Source: CAYVTD01 sp964454445
GTDB lineage: Bacteria > Bacteroidota > Ignavibacteria > Kapaibacteriales > UBA2268
Assembly (NCBI GenBank): GCA_964454445.1
Contig: CAYVTD010000007.1
Coordinates: forward strand, 1-64,000
Length of the DNA stretch: 64,000 nt
Direction: 5' to 3'
Positions 53,866-61,909 of this stretch are shown here, piece by piece. Numbering within the stretch: position 1 is the stretch's first letter; every line of letters begins with the position of its first letter. Both the position numbers and the translations under genes were made by a program. The notes beneath the pieces were generated by a model that was given only the letters and a program-made list of their open reading frames with translations, did no database searches and was not told where the DNA came from.

Positions 53866-53905
53866 AGCCCCCCCTTATTTATAAGGGGGTCGGGGGGATA
53901 CCCGA
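53866..53905. repeat. TTAT-type GC-rich palindrome
   Basis: CCCCC-TTAT-TT-ATAA-GGGGG (53870-53889) is a perfect 9-bp-arm inverted repeat, followed by TCGGGGGGATACCCG. Its reverse complement matches the repeat at 50.27-50.31 kb, including the flank, so the two are copies of one dispersed family. Confidence 0.85.
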
Positions 53906-53944
53906 AATAAGAAAATTTTTTTGAATTTTAATTGGGAATAAGAT

Positions 53945-54523
53945 ATGAAAAAAATAATCTTAATAATGTTAGGGATAATCTTTTTTTGTGGCACGGAAGC
54001 TGCTTATTCCCAATTTATTCAAAATAGCTCAAGATCTCTGTTCTCCGACGTAAAAGCGTTTCGGGAAGGAGATGCACTGATAGTATTAATATTGGAAGAC
54101 ACTCAGGCAGATGGCTCTTCTACCACTCAAGAATCACGAAACACCGATATTAGTGCGGGAGTCGGATTCAGTGCAGGAAGCAGCGGCACCGACATTGACG
54201 CTAATCTTGGCACTGGCAACAGTTTTAAAGGAAGCGGAAAGACTTCTCGCACCGAGAAAATACGCTCCCGACTAAGCGTTAGGGTCGTGGAAGTTGTTGA
54301 TAATGGGAACTTAAGGATAGAAGGCACGAGAAGCACAAAAATCAACGGAGAAACTCAAAAAGTTAAAATTCAAGGCATTGTCCGACCTGTGGATATTTTG
54401 CCAGACAACTCTATTTATTCATACAGTATTCTCGATTTGACACTTACTATTGAAGGTGAAGGAACTATAACAGATACTAATCAACCAGGGCTAATAACAA
54501 AATTTTTAAGATTTTTATTCTAA
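53945..54523 (+). CDS. flgH: Flagellar L-ring protein FlgH
   Basis: Outer-membrane L-ring subunit, 192 residues. The N-terminus is a signal peptide (KKIILIMLGIIFFCGTEAAYS). The cysteine there is not in a good lipobox (FFCG), so lipidation is doubtful, unlike enterobacterial FlgH. The domain signatures are SLFSDVKAFREGDALIVLI, an SSxTxxxxS-rich region, and SRLSVRVVEVVDNGNLRIEG ending in GIVRPVDILPDNSI. It follows the palindromic array and precedes flgI by 14 bp. Confidence 0.9.
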   Translation: MKKIILIMLGIIFFCGTEAAYSQFIQNSSRSLFSDVKAFREGDALIVLILEDTQADGSSTTQESRNTDISAGVGFSAGSSGTDIDANLGTGNSFKGSGKTSRTEKIRSRLSVRVVEVVDNGNLRIEGTRSTKINGETQKVKIQGIVRPVDILPDNSIYSYSILDLTLTIEGEGTITDTNQPGLITKFLRFLF

Positions 54524-54537
54524 TTTCCGGATTAAAA

Positions 54538-55725
54538 ATGACAAAGAAATATCTTCATATTATCTATACGATAAGACATAAATATAATTTAATTCATATA
54601 TTTAAGGAAAAAGAAAACTTAATCTTTAAAAATATATTTATTGTAATATTCTTCTTTCTAATTCTTGCAAATCCCCTGTTTTCAGCCCGCATCAAAGACA
54701 TTGCAACGATTGATGGTGTAAGCGGTGTGCAAGCAATTGGTTACGGGCTTGTTAGCGGACTTAACAACACAGGCGACAACCAACAATCGACCTTTACAGT
54801 TCAATCTGTAAAAAATATGCTAAAGCGCTTTGGCTTGACTGTGCCTGAAACAAATCCAAGGATCCGTAATGTAGCAGCAGTGATGATATCTGCTAATATA
54901 CAAACCTTTGCAAAGAAAGGGGCAAAAATTGACGTTACTGTATCTTCAATTGGCGATGCAAGGAGCTTGCAAGGTGGTGTCTTGATAATGTCGCCCTTAT
55001 CGCTTTCTGATGGTAGTGTTGTTGGAATGGCGCAAGGGGCAGTTTCCGTAGGAGGTTATGATTATCAATCGCTTGGCTCGCGAGTTGGACGGAATTTTGT
55101 AACAACAGGAAGAGTGCCAGGCGGCTTGATTTTAGAAACAAACATCGAAGGTCAATTTGTCCAAAACGAACAACTTAGCATATCGTTGCGAGACCCGGAT
55201 TTTACGACTGCTTCAAATATGGCAAATATTATAAACACTGCTCTCGGAGTAGCTAATGCGGCTATACCAATAGATGCAGCAACGGTGCAATACACTTTTC
55301 CCCAGGGATCGACACCTCAACAAAGAATGGCGTTGATTGCACAGATTGAATCGCTTAATATACAAGGAGATCCATCGGCAAGAGTGGTAATTAACGAAAG
55401 AACGGGCACAGTGGTCGTTGGAGGAAATGTTCAACTGTTGCCGGCTGTTGTGGCTCATGGTGGTTTGGAGATACAGATTCAGAAACAGATAATCATTCCA
55501 CAGCCAGCTCCTTTTACAATCAGACCTCCTCACCCTGTCGAAACGGCAGCTCTATCAACTTCTGAACAAACAAATCAACCTGTTGCTCTTGATGTTGCCG
55601 GAGCAACTGTCCAAGATATGGCTGCTGCCCTGACAGCTTTAAAAGTATCTCCAAGAGATTTGATTGCAATTTTTCAGGCTTTAAAAGAATCCGGCTCATT
55701 ACAAGGAGAGTTAATTATTCAATAG
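54538..55725 (+). CDS. flgI: Flagellar P-ring protein FlgI
   Basis: Periplasmic P-ring subunit, 395 residues. Mature FlgI begins at ARIKDIATIDGV after a hydrophobic export signal (IFIVIFFFLILANPLFS). The charged region ahead of that signal is about 30 residues, longer than usual, and a shorter start is possible, though no other ATG is in place. Conserved segments include GYGLVSGLNNTGD, RNVAAVMISANIQTFAKKGAKID, and the C-terminal VQDMAAALTALKVSPRDLIAIFQALKESG-type ending. Confidence 0.94.
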   Translation: MTKKYLHIIYTIRHKYNLIHIFKEKENLIFKNIFIVIFFFLILANPLFSARIKDIATIDGVSGVQAIGYGLVSGLNNTGDNQQSTFTVQSVKNMLKRFGLTVPETNPRIRNVAAVMISANIQTFAKKGAKIDVTVSSIGDARSLQGGVLIMSPLSLSDGSVVGMAQGAVSVGGYDYQSLGSRVGRNFVTTGRVPGGLILETNIEGQFVQNEQLSISLRDPDFTTASNMANIINTALGVANAAIPIDAATVQYTFPQGSTPQQRMALIAQIESLNIQGDPSARVVINERTGTVVVGGNVQLLPAVVAHGGLEIQIQKQIIIPQPAPFTIRPPHPVETAALSTSEQTNQPVALDVAGATVQDMAAALTALKVSPRDLIAIFQALKESGSLQGELIIQ

Positions 55726-55779
55726 ATTATATAATTATAATAAATATGAAATCTGCTATTTAAAATTATTTTAGAAAAT

Positions 55780-56700
55780 ATGGATACTAATCTAAATATT
55801 AACGAAAATATCGATACTTCTTCATTGATACAAGGAACATTGAGGAAAATTTCGAGTATGGCTGCTCTTAATGGACAAAGTTCCGTTATTGACCAAAGCC
55901 AAAAGGCAGGTTTTGAGGCAGCAGCCCGAGGATTTGAATCTTTATTTGTCCATACGCTCATCAAAGAAATGAAAAACGCTATGTTGGGCGATGACGAAGA
56001 AAACAAAGATTTGCAATTTGGCGCAAACACTTTGCAGGGCTATACGGATTTGCTGTTTGCTGACCATATATCCAAAATCGGCAAAGGCATAGGAATAGCT
56101 TCTATGCTTTACAAGCAAATGACCGGCGAAGAATTGCCCACTATTACAGAAAGAAATCCTTCCTTTAATATTCCAATTTCTCCATATACAAAGCCGGAAG
56201 CAGAAGATATTTCAACTGGTTACAAAAAACAGATGAAGACAATAAACGATGTTCAACCGACTATTCTTACTTCCGATAGTTTTCTTGAAAGAATGCAAAG
56301 TCGCCTTGCAAACTATGATGATATTACACGCGAGGCATCAAGAAAATATAATATACCTGAAGAATTAATCAAAGCTGTTATAACGGTAGAATCGGCAGGC
56401 AAGCCAGATGCAAAATCATCTGCCGGTGCCAAGGGTTTAATGCAATTGATGGACGGAACTGCTAAAGACCTCGGAGTGGGAAATTCTTATGATCCTTATC
56501 AAAATATTATGGGCGGAGCCAAGTATTTGAGGCAGATGCTCGATAAATTCCAGGGTGATGTTAATGTCGCTTTGGCTGCTTACAACGCTGGACCTGGTAA
56601 TGTTGAAAAATATGGTGGCATACCTCCATTTTCAGAGACTCAGTCTTACGTAAAAAAGGTTGGAAAATACCATGAGATTTATCAAAACAATATGGCATAG
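55780..56700 (+). CDS. flgJ: FlgJ-type protein: rod-binding domain plus lytic transglycosylase
   Basis: A 306-residue protein that caps rod assembly and opens peptidoglycan. The N-terminal rod-binding domain (about 45-120) has AARGFESLFVHTLIKEMK and GYTDLLFADHISK. The C-terminal domain (about 175-306) is an SLT/GH23 lytic transglycosylase: PEELIKAVITVESAGKPDA with the catalytic Glu, SSAGAKGLMQLM, and ALAAYNAGPGNVEKYGG. Enterobacterial FlgJ has a glucosaminidase here instead; the SLT version is common in other phyla. It sits between flgI and flgN. Confidence 0.9.
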   Translation: MDTNLNINENIDTSSLIQGTLRKISSMAALNGQSSVIDQSQKAGFEAAARGFESLFVHTLIKEMKNAMLGDDEENKDLQFGANTLQGYTDLLFADHISKIGKGIGIASMLYKQMTGEELPTITERNPSFNIPISPYTKPEAEDISTGYKKQMKTINDVQPTILTSDSFLERMQSRLANYDDITREASRKYNIPEELIKAVITVESAGKPDAKSSAGAKGLMQLMDGTAKDLGVGNSYDPYQNIMGGAKYLRQMLDKFQGDVNVALAAYNAGPGNVEKYGGIPPFSETQSYVKKVGKYHEIYQNNMA

Positions 56701-56732
56701 TTTTTTCTTTTATTCGAGTATGAGGTAAAATT

Positions 56733-57173
56733 ATGCTTGAAAAACTTTTTACATATTTGAAAAAAGAGCAAGAGTTTATTGATGAATTAATAGAACTTGC
56801 AAAAAAACAACAAAGGGCTCTTATCAGCTCCGATATGGGTTTGCTCGAAGAAGTTACCCGATATCAAGAGGCGCTTGCGAAAGGCTTGCAAACTGCAGAA
56901 AACCAAAGAATTAAATACCTTACTGCTACATTGGGTATTTCCAACTCCGAAGCACTATCACTCAAACTTTCCTCTTTGAAATCGGAAGCAACGTCAGCAG
57001 AAGAACTCGAAAGAATAAGGCTTTTTAGAAATGAAATGAAAGAAAAAATGGAGAAATTCCATGAAATGAATATTACAAACAGAATGCTTACAAATCGGGC
57101 AATGAGTAATGTAAGGGAAATCCTTGCTTTATTTTCGCGTGGAGGTCGAAAAGTTTGTAATGTAAGGGTTTAG
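56733..57173 (+). CDS. flgN: Flagellar chaperone FlgN-like protein
   Basis: A 146-residue helical protein, almost entirely charged heptads, as in the FlgN family that keeps FlgK and FlgL soluble before export. It opens MLEKLFTYLKKEQEFIDELIELAKKQQRALISS, which resembles the FlgN N-terminus in spacing (L..L...E...L..L...Q..AL). The identification rests on both this pattern and its place just ahead of flgK and flgL. Confidence 0.72.
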   Translation: MLEKLFTYLKKEQEFIDELIELAKKQQRALISSDMGLLEEVTRYQEALAKGLQTAENQRIKYLTATLGISNSEALSLKLSSLKSEATSAEELERIRLFRNEMKEKMEKFHEMNITNRMLTNRAMSNVREILALFSRGGRKVCNVRV

Positions 57174-57252
57174 AACTAAAATGCGAATTTTTTTTATATG
57201 AGAACATAAAAAATTGGATATCATCAATAACAAAGAATCATTGGGGGAAACA

Positions 57253-57627
57253 ATGAAAATGAATACTTTGCCAAATGGGAAATCTGAACTTATCTTAAAG
57301 ACAGAGGAACTGAAAAATTCTCTTCTGTCATTGAGTCAAGGATTACCTAAAACGCAATTTTTAAGAATTAGCGACGGCTTAAAACAAACTGCTATGGATA
57401 TGCCGTATAAAATCGAAGATCTTTTTAAAAAAGACAGGAAAATCGATTACATTCGCTCATTCATCAAAGTAAGCAGTTCATTAGAGGAATGTAAAGTGTA
57501 TCTAAATCTCGTTCAAAAATTGAAATTTGGCGATACTAAAGACCTGATTGATATGATTGAAGACATTAACTATCAGATATCACAAGGCTATAGTAGATAC
57601 TTAACCAATGTTGAAGACGCAAATTAA
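57253..57627 (+). CDS. S23/IVP-like four-helix-bundle protein in the flagellar operon
   Basis: A 124-residue helical protein. An in-frame TTG at 57214 exists, but GGGGGAA five bases before the ATG at 57253 decides the start. The pattern of the 23S rRNA intervening-sequence (S23/IVP) family is visible: SLSQGLPKTQFLRISDGLKQTAMDMPYKIED corresponds to 'LPK.E.F.L..QIRRAA.SIP.NI.E', and SFIKVSSSLEECKVYLNLVQKL to 'FL.IA.GSL.E.E..L..A..L'. It lies between flgN and flgK, so a chaperone or regulatory task in late flagellar assembly is possible. The function is not known. Confidence 0.55.
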   Translation: MKMNTLPNGKSELILKTEELKNSLLSLSQGLPKTQFLRISDGLKQTAMDMPYKIEDLFKKDRKIDYIRSFIKVSSSLEECKVYLNLVQKLKFGDTKDLIDMIEDINYQISQGYSRYLTNVEDAN

Positions 57628-57636
57628 GGAAAGATT

Positions 57637-59085
57637 ATGTCGGAGCTATCGACCCTGCAAATTAGCAAGATGGGTCTTCTGGCGCAGAAATTTGGGCTTG
57701 ACGTAACAAGTAATAATATTGCAAACGTCAATACTCCGGGATATTCACGTCGAGATGCCATCATAACAGAAGCTGATCCCCTGCTAAAAGACGGCAGTTT
57801 TCTTGGTATGGGAGCTGCGGCGGCGGCTTTGAAAACTTTCAGGGAAGAGTTTTACGATTCCGAGCTTCGAAACAACTTAGGGAGATTTTCTTCCTTTTCG
57901 AGCGATGACCAAATCCTTACTCGATTGGAGGCGATTCTTGCCGAGCCATCAGAAAACGGTCTGGGCGATTTAACAGCTAATTTCTTCAACGCTTTCGAGA
58001 ATGTCTCGCTCAATCCTGAAAGTGTTGCTCACAGGGATACACTTCTTTCTGTTTCCGGATCGTTGATAGACAGATTTCATTTCCTTTCGCAGCAACTGAC
58101 CGATATGAGAAGAGATATTGGGACAAATATCGAGTTGAACGCCGATAAAGCAAACAAATTAATTTCAGAAATTGCTGGTTTGAATAAAAATATCGCTCAA
58201 GCTAGCGTTTCTGCTTCAAAATCGCAGGGCGTGCAAAGTTATATTGACGAAAGGGAGAATAAGCTCGAAGAACTTGCTTCTTTGGTTGGTATTAGCATTA
58301 GTGATGGCAAATTTGGCACTGTCAATGTTTTTTTGAATGGTATTAATCTAATAACTGGGTCAGATTATTCGAAAATAAAAACCAACGAAACGATAAATTC
58401 TGTTACCGGCGAGCGAACTATTAACCTTTTGCAAACAGATATAAAAGACAATGCCATTGGCTCTCTTACTCCTCAAAGTGGAGAAATCGCCAGCCAATTA
58501 AAGCATTATAATATTACGCTCGACGATGCAGATTCAAGCAACGGCTTTTCGGTTCTAACAAAATTAAATGATTTTGCTGATGCTATTGTTCAAAATGTAA
58601 ATAATCTTACAATTAATGGCTTTGGATTGGACGACAACGGACCAAATCCGCCAGGAAGAAGCTTTTTCGAGCCATCTGTCGGCAAGGCAACGGCTTTCAA
58701 TATTGAGATTAACAAGGAAATTTTGCAGGATTCGCGGAAAATACCGCTATCTTCGGCTGCTAATGAACCCGGGAATAACTCTGTTGCCCTTTTAATTTCA
58801 AGAATTGCACAAAACAAATCATTTCTTGATGACCTTACGCCTTCTGAATTTTACAACGGACTTATCTCCCGACTTGGTTCCACGAGCAAAGAAGCTCTAA
58901 ATGGCTTGAACAACACAAAGCTGATCAACGAGCAGCTCCACAACCAACGCGATGCCATTTCCGGTGTCAATCTTGACGAAGAAGCTGTTAATCTTATCCG
59001 TTTTCAAAAGGCTTATGAAGCATCTTCGAGGGTGATGGCAACGATGAACCAGATGCTTTCTACTTTGGTCAATCTTGGTAAGTAA
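57637..59085 (+). CDS. flgK: Flagellar hook-associated protein 1 FlgK
   Basis: First hook-filament junction protein, 482 residues, exported through the flagellar channel. The N-terminal motif LDVTSNNIANVNTPGYSRRDA and the C-terminal SGVNLDEEAVNLIRFQKAYEASSRVM are diagnostic of FlgK. The interior matches the D2 region only loosely, as usual. It is 9 bp after the S23-like gene and 18 bp before flgL. Confidence 0.95.
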   Translation: MSELSTLQISKMGLLAQKFGLDVTSNNIANVNTPGYSRRDAIITEADPLLKDGSFLGMGAAAAALKTFREEFYDSELRNNLGRFSSFSSDDQILTRLEAILAEPSENGLGDLTANFFNAFENVSLNPESVAHRDTLLSVSGSLIDRFHFLSQQLTDMRRDIGTNIELNADKANKLISEIAGLNKNIAQASVSASKSQGVQSYIDERENKLEELASLVGISISDGKFGTVNVFLNGINLITGSDYSKIKTNETINSVTGERTINLLQTDIKDNAIGSLTPQSGEIASQLKHYNITLDDADSSNGFSVLTKLNDFADAIVQNVNNLTINGFGLDDNGPNPPGRSFFEPSVGKATAFNIEINKEILQDSRKIPLSSAANEPGNNSVALLISRIAQNKSFLDDLTPSEFYNGLISRLGSTSKEALNGLNNTKLINEQLHNQRDAISGVNLDEEAVNLIRFQKAYEASSRVMATMNQMLSTLVNLGK

Positions 59086-59103
59086 TATTATTCAGGGACA
59101 ACT

Positions 59104-60099
59104 ATGAGAGTAACAAACAGCAGCGGAAATTTTACCTTTTTACGTTCTTTAGAGGATGTTCAAAGCAAAATCGTAAAAGAACAAATGCGCATCTCGACAG
59201 GCAAACAACTCCAATCTGTTGCCGACGACCCAAACAAGCTATACAATGCAAAACAAGTTACTAATTACCTTAACAGAAACTCGGAGTTTATAAAAAATAT
59301 TGATAATGCCGTTGCAGAGATGTCCATTGCGAGCGAAACACTTGAGTCTATTTCCAATAATATGACCAGACTTCGCCAATTGACCATTGATGCATCTCAA
59401 ACAGGCAACTATGGTAATTTACCGAGCATCGGCGCTTATGTTAAAGGTATTCTCGAAGATATTGTTCGCGATGCAAACAATGATTTCGATGGAAAATTCC
59501 TTTTTTCTGGCACAAAAACCACTACTAACTCCATAGTTCCTCAAGGAAATCAAAAAAACAACATGCCCTTTGAAATTTTGCAAGGCGAAGCTACTCCTGA
59601 AAATCTCACCGGCTTGTCAGTAGTATTCAAAGGTAACAACAACGACCGTTTCATTAATAAAGATAACCAATCTACCGAGATAATAAACAATAAGGCAACA
59701 GAAATTTTTGGAGCTAAAGGGTCAGAAGTCTTCGATTCCATCATTAAATTATATAATATCTTGATGTTCGATACCAACGGAGAAAAAAGAAACGAAAATT
59801 CTGTCCTGACAAATGCTGAAAAGCAAATAATGAATGATGCTCAAGCTCAAATTGCCAATATTATATACCAAATTGACAATGTTTCAGGAAAAAATGGTGC
59901 CCGCGTCAATCGCTTGCAATCCATAAGCGATATGATGACAAACGAAAACATACGGTTGAAAGACTATCGTTCTGCACAAGAGGACACCGATGTTGCTGCG
60001 TCGTCATTCGAGCTAACAAAAAGCGAAACTGCTTTAAAATATTCGCTCCAAGTCGGTGCAAAGATTTTTCAACAATCTTTGTTCGATTTTATTAGATAA
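59104..60099 (+). CDS. flgL: Flagellar hook-associated protein 3 FlgL
   Basis: Second junction protein, 331 residues, with flagellin-like ends. The N-terminus carries QMRISTGKQLQSVADDPNK and the LESISNNMTRLRQLTIDAS helix. The C-terminus carries RLKDYRSAQEDTDVAASSFELTKSETALKYS-type packing helices. FDGKFLFSGTKT is the FlgL/flagellin hinge segment. No fliC or other filament gene is in the window. Confidence 0.94.
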   Translation: MRVTNSSGNFTFLRSLEDVQSKIVKEQMRISTGKQLQSVADDPNKLYNAKQVTNYLNRNSEFIKNIDNAVAEMSIASETLESISNNMTRLRQLTIDASQTGNYGNLPSIGAYVKGILEDIVRDANNDFDGKFLFSGTKTTTNSIVPQGNQKNNMPFEILQGEATPENLTGLSVVFKGNNNDRFINKDNQSTEIINNKATEIFGAKGSEVFDSIIKLYNILMFDTNGEKRNENSVLTNAEKQIMNDAQAQIANIIYQIDNVSGKNGARVNRLQSISDMMTNENIRLKDYRSAQEDTDVAASSFELTKSETALKYSLQVGAKIFQQSLFDFIR

Positions 60100-60120
60100 A
60101 ATTTTCTTATTTTTGAAAAT

Positions 60121-60966
60121 ATGAAGGCAAGCACACTCATAGGGATATTGTTCGGATTCCTTGCGATTTTCGGAGCATTTGTTTGGGAAGGTGGCACGCT
60201 CGATGCATTAATCATGCTGCCCGCCATGCTTATTGTTTTTGGAGGCACCTTGGCAGCGGGTCTTGCAGGAAGTTCGTTTGCCGATATAGCGCGCTTGCCA
60301 AAATTGTTCTGGCTCGCAGTCAATCCTCCAAAATATGAAATCGACAAAATCGTAAAACAAATAATTGAATTCTCTTACATTGCCCGCCGCCAAGGTATCC
60401 TTACTTTGGAAGATAAGATTTCAGAAATGAAGCACCCATTTATGCAAAAATTATTTCAAATCTGCATCGATGGCTCCGACCCCGAAACCTTACATTCCAT
60501 TGTTCAATCCGAAATAGCAAATATCTCGCTAAGGCATAACAAAAACATCGGCTTATTTGTTAAATTAGGTGGCTATTCCCCAACAATGGGTATTATAGGC
60601 ACGGTTATGGGATTGATTTCCACATTAGCCGCCGCCGGTAGCGATCCCAATATTTTAATTCATCACATCGCTTCTGCTTTCATTGCCACTATGTGGGGTA
60701 TTTTTATGGCTAATATAGTTTGGTTACCGATTGGGGACAAACTTCGTGCGATGCACAACGAAGAGATACAAATCATTAATATTATGTTTGAAGGTGTCTA
60801 TTCGGTGCAATTAGGCGAAACGCCAATGGTTATAAAGCAAAAAATGATTGGTGCTTTTCCTTTGCAAACACAAAAGGCAATCTTCGACGAGTTTATGAAA
60901 TACCAACCACCAAACGAAAAAGCTGGTTTTAAGCCAAGCGTAATGCCTGCCTCTGATGAATTCTAA
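60121..60966 (+). CDS. motA: Flagellar motor stator protein MotA
   Basis: Proton- or sodium-channel stator subunit, 281 residues with four transmembrane helices. The first pair includes TLIGILFGFLAIFGAFVWEGG and LIMLPAMLIVFGGTLAAGLAG. The second pair is around GGYSPTMGIIGTVMGLISTL with the conserved proline, and FIATMWGIFMANIVWLPI. A cytoplasmic loop with charged residues lies between them. A motB gene would be expected next, but the following gene is on the opposite strand, so motB must be elsewhere. It lies 21 bp after flgL. Confidence 0.94.
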   Translation: MKASTLIGILFGFLAIFGAFVWEGGTLDALIMLPAMLIVFGGTLAAGLAGSSFADIARLPKLFWLAVNPPKYEIDKIVKQIIEFSYIARRQGILTLEDKISEMKHPFMQKLFQICIDGSDPETLHSIVQSEIANISLRHNKNIGLFVKLGGYSPTMGIIGTVMGLISTLAAAGSDPNILIHHIASAFIATMWGIFMANIVWLPIGDKLRAMHNEEIQIINIMFEGVYSVQLGETPMVIKQKMIGAFPLQTQKAIFDEFMKYQPPNEKAGFKPSVMPASDEF

Positions 60967-60989
60967 AAAACCTAGTGATTATTCACAGC

Positions 60990-61051
60990 ATTAGGGGATT
61001 ACGATATGCTTTCGTATAACATTAGGGGATTACGATATGCTTTCGTATAAC
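60990..61051. repeat. Perfect 31-bp tandem duplication
   Basis: The 31 bases at 60990-61020 are repeated exactly at 61021-61051. The second copy holds the last nine codons and stop of the minus-strand FlgD-Ig-like gene. The first copy lies just beyond the stop, so the protein is unchanged. The exact identity implies a very recent slippage event. Confidence 0.97.
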
Positions 61052-61831
61052 TCTGCTGTTGTCGATAGTTATTTCAGCAATGTAATCGCCGTGGGGCAAA
61101 CGTCTTCCTTGGTCATCTCGAAGATTCCAGGTAAGATTATATCTGCCTTCAGATTGGAAACCGTCGAACAAAGTAGCAATCGCAATTGCCTGAATGGAAT
61201 AGATAACAATTTTAACATCCGACGGGTAATCGAGAGCATAGCTTAGTCTTGGCGAAACATCTTCTGTTAAGCCGAGCAAACTAGCGATTTGACCGAATGA
61301 GACAATGCCTGCATATGGATTGTAAGTATTAACAAAGGGAACATAAAAAGCATTTTGTATCTGTATTTGTCTTTGCACTATCTCGTTGCCTCTTGGAGAA
61401 TAGAGTTCGCGAGGAATGTCCATATTTTTTTTAATAATGTCCATCGGAGTGCCTTGTTGAAGATCTTGCATAAATTCTCTTTGCTTGGAAAAGACGATGT
61501 AATCGTTGGAAAAACGAACTTCATTGACAATATTGAGCCGCAAAGCACGGGCATAGTTGCTGTCTTGCATTTCAAGATATTCTTCTTTGCTTATTCCCGG
61601 CAAAACGGTGGTTGTTCGAAGCGAATCTGGCATGCGCAAGGTATCGCCGCTTATAATTTGGTAAGGTGTCAGAACCGGCTGCTTTTTAATTATGGTTCCT
61701 TGGTCATCGTTCTTGATAGGTTGCGAATAAGCAATCGTGGCATTAAAAAAGATTATGATGATATTAGCTATTATGGATGCGCAAATGTAAAGCACAAAAT
61801 CAGTGGTTTTTATACAGTAATATTTCGCCAT
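61022..61831 (-). CDS. Secreted protein with C-terminal FlgD-Ig/type-IX-tail-like domain
   Basis: A protein of about 269 residues from the ATG at 61831 (an in-frame TTG at 61843 is less likely). A hydrophobic export signal (VLYICASIIANIIIIFFNATIAYS) leads to a region I do not recognise, with repeated charged helices. The last 65 residues (VKIVIYSIQAIAIATLFDG, then GDYIAEITIDNSRVIRKHIVIP) match the Ig-like fold shared by FlgD_Ig and the type IX secretion C-terminal signal of Bacteroidota relatives. It may be a surface-exported protein. It is convergent with motA and downstream of the rpsA terminator. Confidence 0.6.
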   Translation of the reverse strand: MAKYYCIKTTDFVLYICASIIANIIIIFFNATIAYSQPIKNDDQGTIIKKQPVLTPYQIISGDTLRMPDSLRTTTVLPGISKEEYLEMQDSNYARALRLNIVNEVRFSNDYIVFSKQREFMQDLQQGTPMDIIKKNMDIPRELYSPRGNEIVQRQIQIQNAFYVPFVNTYNPYAGIVSFGQIASLLGLTEDVSPRLSYALDYPSDVKIVIYSIQAIAIATLFDGFQSEGRYNLTWNLRDDQGRRLPHGDYIAEITIDNSRVIRKHIVIP

Positions 61832-61852
61832 ACAGGAATGCAAAAAATAAAA

Positions 61853-61884
61853 AAAACCGACACTATTTTAACAGTATCGGTTTT
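61853..61884 (-). terminator. Intrinsic terminator of rpsA
   Basis: AAAACCGACACT (61853-61864) pairs with AGTATCGGTTTT (61873-61884), with one position that pairs as G-U in the minus-strand RNA. On the minus strand the stem is followed by a long U-rich run. It is 26 bases after the rpsA stop. Confidence 0.85.
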
Positions 61885-61909
61885 ATTAAGAAATTATTGT
61901 AAAGTATGT

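Larger units (their letters stand above)
53622..53944. other. 323-bp intergenic region filled by repeats, between flgA and flgH
   Basis: The gap contains a four-palindrome tandem array (53649-53845) and one related palindrome of a second type (53866-53905), then a short AT-rich leader for flgH. The short ORFs that run through it on both strands are read-throughs of the repeat and not genes. Confidence 0.85.

Noticed and set aside
53646..53910. Open frames of 63-73 residues across the flgA-flgH gap on both strands
   Set aside because: They are translations of the tandem GC-rich repeat, with repeated peptides and no ribosome-binding logic.
53988..54006. Sigma-54-like motif TGGCACG...CTGC near the start of flgH
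   Set aside because: It lies inside the flgH signal-peptide codons and would give a transcript lacking the flgH start. The -12 element is also imperfect.
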